From the NCBI RefSeq assembly GCF_001039355.2, contig NW_019773825.1, forward strand, positions 448,263 to 484,093: a DNA stretch of 35,831 nt, given 5' to 3'. Positions 30,925 to 35,831 of this stretch are shown here, piece by piece; the first letter of the stretch is position 1; every line of letters begins with the position of its first letter. The notes beneath the pieces were generated by a model. The model did no database searches. It was given only the letters and a program-made list of their open reading frames with translations, and was not told the DNA's origin. The translations under genes were made by a program, and so were the position numbers. Origin of the DNA: Lingula anatina. Lineage: Eukaryota > Brachiopoda > Lingulata > Lingulida > Lingulidae.

Positions 30925-32750
30925 CTACTCCACTTTTTCCAGAGTCCCGTTAGTACCATTCAATACAACTTGATCACCTGAAACAGTGACAATCCTGGGT
31001 AATAGAACAGAAATTCAACATGACCATAACACATCAAAGAAGGCCAAAAATGAAAAATAAATAAATAAATAAAATAAATAGATAAAAAAATAAATGCTAA
31101 AAACTGGTATATCGAAAATAGTCATGATTTTAACTGATTTAAACTGAAATAAAACTTGCAGTCAAACCCCCATTATTACATCCATCTAAAAAACAGGAAA
31201 ATCCGCTTAATTTATTTTCATTTATGAGTTGAGAATGTTGTTGACTATTTATTAAAACGGAATGAAAAGGTGCGCATACAGATCAGTTTTCTTGAAATCA
31301 AACAGCAAAAATTGGTTAAAACTCTATAGAGATGACCGATGTACAATGAGAAGAGTGTCTCCTATTTACAATGTCAATTCACAATGACAAAAGGAATGGC
31401 ACAATGCATCAGTTTCTTTACCTATGGCAAAAAGATGAGTGGCTTTTGGAATGTTGACCACACACGGAAGACCATATTCTCTGGCAACCACAGCTCCTGG
31501 GAAATGCAAATATTATTTGTGAAGGAAAGAATATTAATAGAGTTCTGAGACAACCAAATGTGAAGTTTTCTTTGTAGGTATCATATATGGAAATCAAGAA
31601 ACTTACAGTTTGGTGGTGTTACAAGAATTTTGATTTCAGTGGGCACTGCCAGTAAACTCAATTACAATGGCTTTGAGCAATATAATACAAAGAATAAGGG
31701 ATGGTAATGATTCGATCTTTCCAATGGGGAATAATTACCAATTTTGGAATTGGAATTGGAATTTGGATTCCAAATATTATAATTATTTCTATGTAGTATA
31801 TATGGTGCTTTTACTGTATAGAAAAGAATGTATAGTAACCTGCTTTTCAATTTTGTTGTTAACTCTCAATACTTAAAAAGATATATGACTTGAAAAAAAA
31901 TAGTGTCTGTAAAATACACAATTTTCCCCATCAAAAACAATAACATCCAACACAGTCTGCTGATCGAGACAGCTCAGTGCTAAGATAAGCTGTCCCCAGT
32001 GAACTGGAAACGCACCCCATGTGGGTGCATACCATGTGAAAGGAGTCCTCCCAGTTCAGTTACCAGTCCTGATATAAGTGGGAAGTAAGGAGACCATCCC
32101 ACATCTGTGTAGGGCACTATCAGGATGTCACCAGGCTGAAAAAAAGGACATATCTTACTAAATTGTCAAATGAACAGAAATTGTAATAAAAACGTCCTAT
32201 TTGTGTCAAAGTAATTTTTTCTTCCTAAGGAATTTTGAATGGAAAAAAAAGATCACAGGGCATACAAAAAATATGTCCAATTTTCAAAAGCATTTCTTAC
32301 CAAAAAGAGTATTTGATATTCTCTTTTACTTCAATACTCTCCCTTTAAAAGAGAAGAAATATAATTGAATTTTTTTAAATAAAGGGAAGAAAAGAATGAA
32401 TAAAACTGCTCCCCAAAATGGAACTTAGTACCAGTGTGATAACCCCTACCTGAATTTGGCTTGCTTCCTGCAGAGAGGTGACCACCCTAGCTGTCCCCCG
32501 GACCACACCTTGACTGACCGGCAGACCTAAAATTAGAAAATGTAGGTCGATTTACATGTATTTCTATGGCAAATGTCTACAAGATTATATCTTGCCAACC
32601 ATAAACACCGTTCACACTGAAGAAATTTAAACATATAACCAAAAATCCAACCTTTTTAAAAGTAATTTATATTTGGTGTATCATTTATTTCTTCTGACCT
32701 TTAAGAGCAACTGATGTCACAACAGAATCATTTTCTGTCACTTCTTCTAT
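30925..32750 (-). CDS. PEP-synthase / rifampicin phosphotransferase-like protein, last five exons
   Basis: On the minus strand the exons are 32750-32699, 32526-32450, 32135-32033, 31496-31422 and 30977-30925 (TAG at 30927-30925). All have AG/GT borders and matching phases, giving 119 residues. The chain reads EEVTENDSVV, then GLPVSQGVVRGTARVV, PGDILIVPYTDVGWSPYFPL, ITGL-like ISGLVTELGGLLSHGAVV, AREYGLPCVVNIPKATHLF and a GDQVVLNGTNGTL end. This is the PEP-utilising-enzyme swivelling (phosphohistidine) domain. The His in GGLLSHGA is the expected phospho-carrier, and the TDVGW and AREYGLP motifs are standard. In PEP synthase and rifampicin phosphotransferase this domain shuttles phosphate between the ATP-grasp domain and the substrate site. 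The N-terminal ATP-grasp part lies beyond the right edge. The physiological substrate in animals is not shown by sequence. Confidence 0.92.
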
Positions 32751-33086
32751 CTAAAAATGTAAATATATGTGCATAAAAACTCAGGCATGTCATTCACATT
32801 GCCAATGTCAAAGATTTCATGCTTTGCAACATCTAAATTTAGAACAAATCTGAATATAATTTTATTCTTTCAATTTACAATTCATGCATTTATTTTGATG
32901 CAAAGAAATAAAAATATTATAACTCCCTTTGCAGTTTTCTAAGCAAATAGAGTACTGTGTTATAAGTGTATCAAAACTTTCAATTCATAGAAGAAAGTAA
33001 ATTCTCTATAGTTCTCTGACTATTTTAAGTTCATATACACAGTATTTACAGCATATATTTGGAACTATACACATACGCAGCATGGT
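32751..33086. other. AT-rich sequence upstream of the last recognised PEP-synthase-like exon
   Basis: Probably intron of the minus-strand gene. I found no further exon of it before segmental copy 3 begins at about 33087. Confidence 0.5.
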
Positions 33087-33514
33087 TATGCTTATGGGGC
33101 TTGGTGGTGGTTGGGGGGGGGGGGGGGCAGAGGATGAAATTTCCGATCCTAAGAGTGTCACTGCGTCCTTGATTCTCTAACGAGTTTACCTTGTTGTACA
33201 TGTACATCCCAATCGCCAAATAGTCGACGGACGGACACTTGTGTTATAATGGATAACGACCTTTCTAGAGAAAATAACAGCATAGCATCCACGTATATCA
33301 TAAATTGCCATGCGTTTTTGTTTCTTTCTGTTCTGTATATTTTAATTTATGTTTCATGTTAAGCGAATTTATATCTTAGAATTTAAGCTATTATATTTAA
33401 TGTCGATGTTGAAAAATTCAAATTTATGTTACAATGTATTTACGCAGATAAGTTTTACGTCAGCTTATGACAAAATGTGGCGTTTAAAAAATTTGTTTCA
33501 AATTAAGATGTGCC

Positions 33515-33580
33515 TATAGACGGGCGTGCCCCCCCCTCCTGCGGGGGGCATGTGACGTCACAATGATTTGCATGATGTGC
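33515..33580. promoter_or_regulatory. Hairpin plus CRE plus octamer module, copy 3
   Basis: TGACGTCA at 33553-33560 and ATTTGCAT at 33566-33573, spacing 5 bp here against 7 in copies 1 and 2. The C-run/G-run hairpin has different run lengths but is kept. Confidence 0.5.
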
Positions 33581-33700
33581 GGAGGTATAACATATGTAGT
33601 CGTACAGGTTGCAGCGTGTGAATAAACTTATGTTGGAAAGTGAATTTTAAGACGATACTTCTGTATTACCTCTCGCTACTGATGATAACGGTTACATTAA

Positions 33701-34078
33701 AGATGCATACAAAGTCAATTTTTTGTCACAAAAACCAACCAAATGCCAGCATATAGTTTCAAGTAGTATAACTAAGAGAATTACCAAAAGGCATTGTATA
33801 ATTTCACCCGTAAATGATGTTTGAACAGATTTTTCTGCTGGCATTCTAAGCTGTATGTCAATGGGGCAGGAAAATAGGTCACGGAAGTAGGTTAAATTTA
33901 CAACCAAAAATTTAAAGAAAGGAGCAGTCTGAAGGTCTTTTTATGGCAGATCGAGTGATCTATTCAGTTTATCCCTAGGCATGTCGAATTTATTTGAGTC
34001 ATATAAGAATCTAGTAGAAGTGGTTTACATGTGTTACTGGGAATCCACGCTCCAACGATGCTCGGTTCGTATGTACCT
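33701..34078. mobile_element. 378-bp insertion with TTAA target duplication (piggyBac-like MITE)
   Basis: TTAA flanks both sides (33697-33700 and 34079-34082). The element's ends AGATGCATACAA and TTCGTATGTACCT are inverted matches. Copies 1 and 2 have the uninterrupted site (ACGTTAATTATCTTTG, near 13874 and 20439), so the borders are read directly. TTAA targets are the mark of the piggyBac superfamily. It has no transposase frame, so it is non-autonomous. Confidence 0.82.
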
Positions 34079-35616
34079 TTAATTACCTTTGTCACAAAGT
34101 CACTGCTAATCCGATATTCAAGGAAAGGAAAAGACTCACGTTCGTGAAACCACTTATTTTTGCAACTTCCTAGAAATCTGTGCTTCATCTTTTAGCTCGG
34201 AGCTATACGTCTATCACGGCTCTATTCTGGTCCTCAAATCAAATTTAGTCCCTAAACAGACGTCTTTCACTTGGATGTCCTCTTTTAGAACAGGTGGCGA
34301 CCTCTTTTGCCTGCTGCGCAGACGACGGAAAGGAACTCGCGCACGCTTTAGGGTCCGCTTCTCGTGTGGACTGTCAAGAGCTCTTTTTGCGGCAAGACAC
34401 ATGATCGTTTGAATTTCTTGAAAAAACTGTTGTCCAATAAATTTTAATATCTATAAAGATACGTCTGTAATTTTATACTTTAAAATCGTTCGTAGTTCGC
34501 CGATAGATCGTTCATATAGAGGAATATTCAAGGGAAATGGACTCTTCTTTCATTTCTCCACGTCATCAAGTTGCCAACTCTTTTAGGTCACCAAAAAGCT
34601 CCAAATTTATATCCTGTCTTATTATCACATACACTGAATGTATTTGGAAATCTCATATGAATACAACGTAGATGTTCTTGTTTTCCTCCTTGTAGCGGAC
34701 CACGAGTAAGAAAGACGAAGAATCATCGTTGGATATTTAAATGCTGTCTATTCACGCAGTGTACTGAACCGTTACTGGCAACTGAGTTAAAAGGAACTGA
34801 TCTCAGCCAACCTGTACTGAACTAGAGAAAACTAGAGAAAAAGAAAATAATACAGTGAAACACTAAGAGAAATAAAACAAACTAAATTAAACGTTCTACT
34901 CAGTATACTTAATAAATCTACTAAATTGGTCTAGCTTAAATTATGTGTTCTTATATTAAAAAATCAATATTCACACAAGTTATACTTCACTGGTTATTTA
35001 ATTGCAAACACAATATCCATTCTCGTTATCCGCTGCCAACTGGCTGCCAAGAGACGGTCATGACCATCTGAGCTGTTACTGCAATTTATTAATAACGTAA
35101 AAATACTAGTACGCATTGTTCATGAAAATGCCACACCCATAACAACATACACTTTGATAAACGCAATGCCAATAGGCCTTCAAAGATGATTCTAATTATG
35201 AAAAACGCGAACTGTAATCAAAATTTTAACCACACAAAGATACATCTCAATAAAGTAACATCTAAATTATACTATAATAAATAAACTTATACACAAGCTA
35301 CATGTAATATCAAACCATACATTTACTCTGCCAGTAAGTAATAAATGACCGACCAGAGCACTGCTTGCGACATCGCTTTTTTTACAACTGACCATATGAA
35401 TAATTGAGCACATGTTACCCAATATTGAGCAGTGTTAGTAGTTCCTCATCTAACACAATCTGAACAAACATAAGAACATCGTGGAAATAAAGATGAAATT
35501 AATAACTTAATAATAATAATAATATATATAATTTTTGCCGTGTTGGCAACACTTCTTATGCAACCATTTTTCGGAAGAAATAAACCGATTTTTGTTTCCC
35601 CTGTCTTTTAATAATA

Positions 35617-35778
35617 AAATTTCCTAAAGGACGTCTTATAGGGCTCTATAGGAATCCTACATAATTGTAGAAGAATTCTATCGGACGTCTTATTAGATTC
35701 CTATCTGGGACAAATGTCCCGTAGGATCCTATACAATTTCAGGCCAATTCCCCATAATGTGTCCTATAAAGGAAATTT
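35617..35778. mobile_element. Inverted-repeat element with AAATTTCCT termini, copy 3
   Basis: Counterpart of 21964-22125, with the same termini and interior, differing by scattered substitutions. Confidence 0.55.
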
Positions 35779-35831
35779 CAGGAAGTGGAACTCACTCTTA
35801 ATTGGTAAAAATGTAATTTTACAAATAAGAT

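Larger units (their letters stand above)
33087..35831. repeat. Segmental duplication, copy 3 (partial, runs off the window)
   Basis: Begins at GTTATGCTTATGGGGCTTGG, matching copy 2 from about 19830, and continues to the window end (matching copy 2 to about 22180). It includes the CRE-octamer module, the 20566-type block and the AAATTTCCT element. It carries one extra 378-bp insertion (33701-34078). It lacks the B-box gene. It probably lies within an intron of the PEP-synthase-like gene. Confidence 0.85.

Overview
This is a window of animal nuclear DNA. Its genes are split by introns with GT/AG borders and matching codon phases, untranslated spacers are AT-rich, homopolymer and microsatellite runs are common, and inverted-repeat transposon relics are dense. 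The protein families (an IolG/YrbE-type dehydrogenase, a bacterial-looking PEP-synthase-like enzyme, RING-less B-box proteins, small DUF3011-like cysteine-rich secreted proteins) fit a marine invertebrate such as a mollusc, brachiopod or lancelet. I cannot fix the species. Two single N characters (6033 and 26648) mark assembly joins or uncertain bases.

Layout. (1) 704-8164, plus strand: the last seven exons of a Gfo/Idh/MocA-family dehydrogenase, closest to inositol 2-dehydrogenase. The Rossmann-fold start lies left of the window. Its introns hold a tRNA-Gly-like gene on the minus strand, several MITE-like elements and a ~305-bp satellite. A foldback element begins about 10 nt after its stop codon. 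(2) 9337-14065 and ~15800-23095: two copies of a segmental duplication, each with one two-exon gene for a small double-B-box protein, each decorated with different foldback insertions. Between them lies a unique stretch with a faint trace of a retroelement integrase. A third partial copy lies at 33087-35831. (3) 23429-26645 and 26649-29877: two tandem ~3.2-kb units, each holding a dead copy of the last exon of the dehydrogenase gene and one intact three-exon gene for a secreted two-repeat DUF3011-like protein. (4) 30925-32750, minus strand: the last five exons of a PEP-synthase/rifampicin-phosphotransferase-like gene, convergent with the DUF3011-like genes; its start lies right of the window.

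The genes do not form one pathway. What ties the window together is duplication: three families of segmental copies allow empty-site and filled-site comparisons that date insertions and show how palindromes change. The strongest biological signals are (a) a parallel Ser-Ala to Val-Ser switch in both repeats of one DUF3011-like paralogue, with more amino-acid than silent change in its last exon; (b) a pair of B-box proteins without RING, one with a tail-anchor-like C-terminus; and (c) two unrelated foldback elements occupying the same paralogous site with the same target-site duplication.
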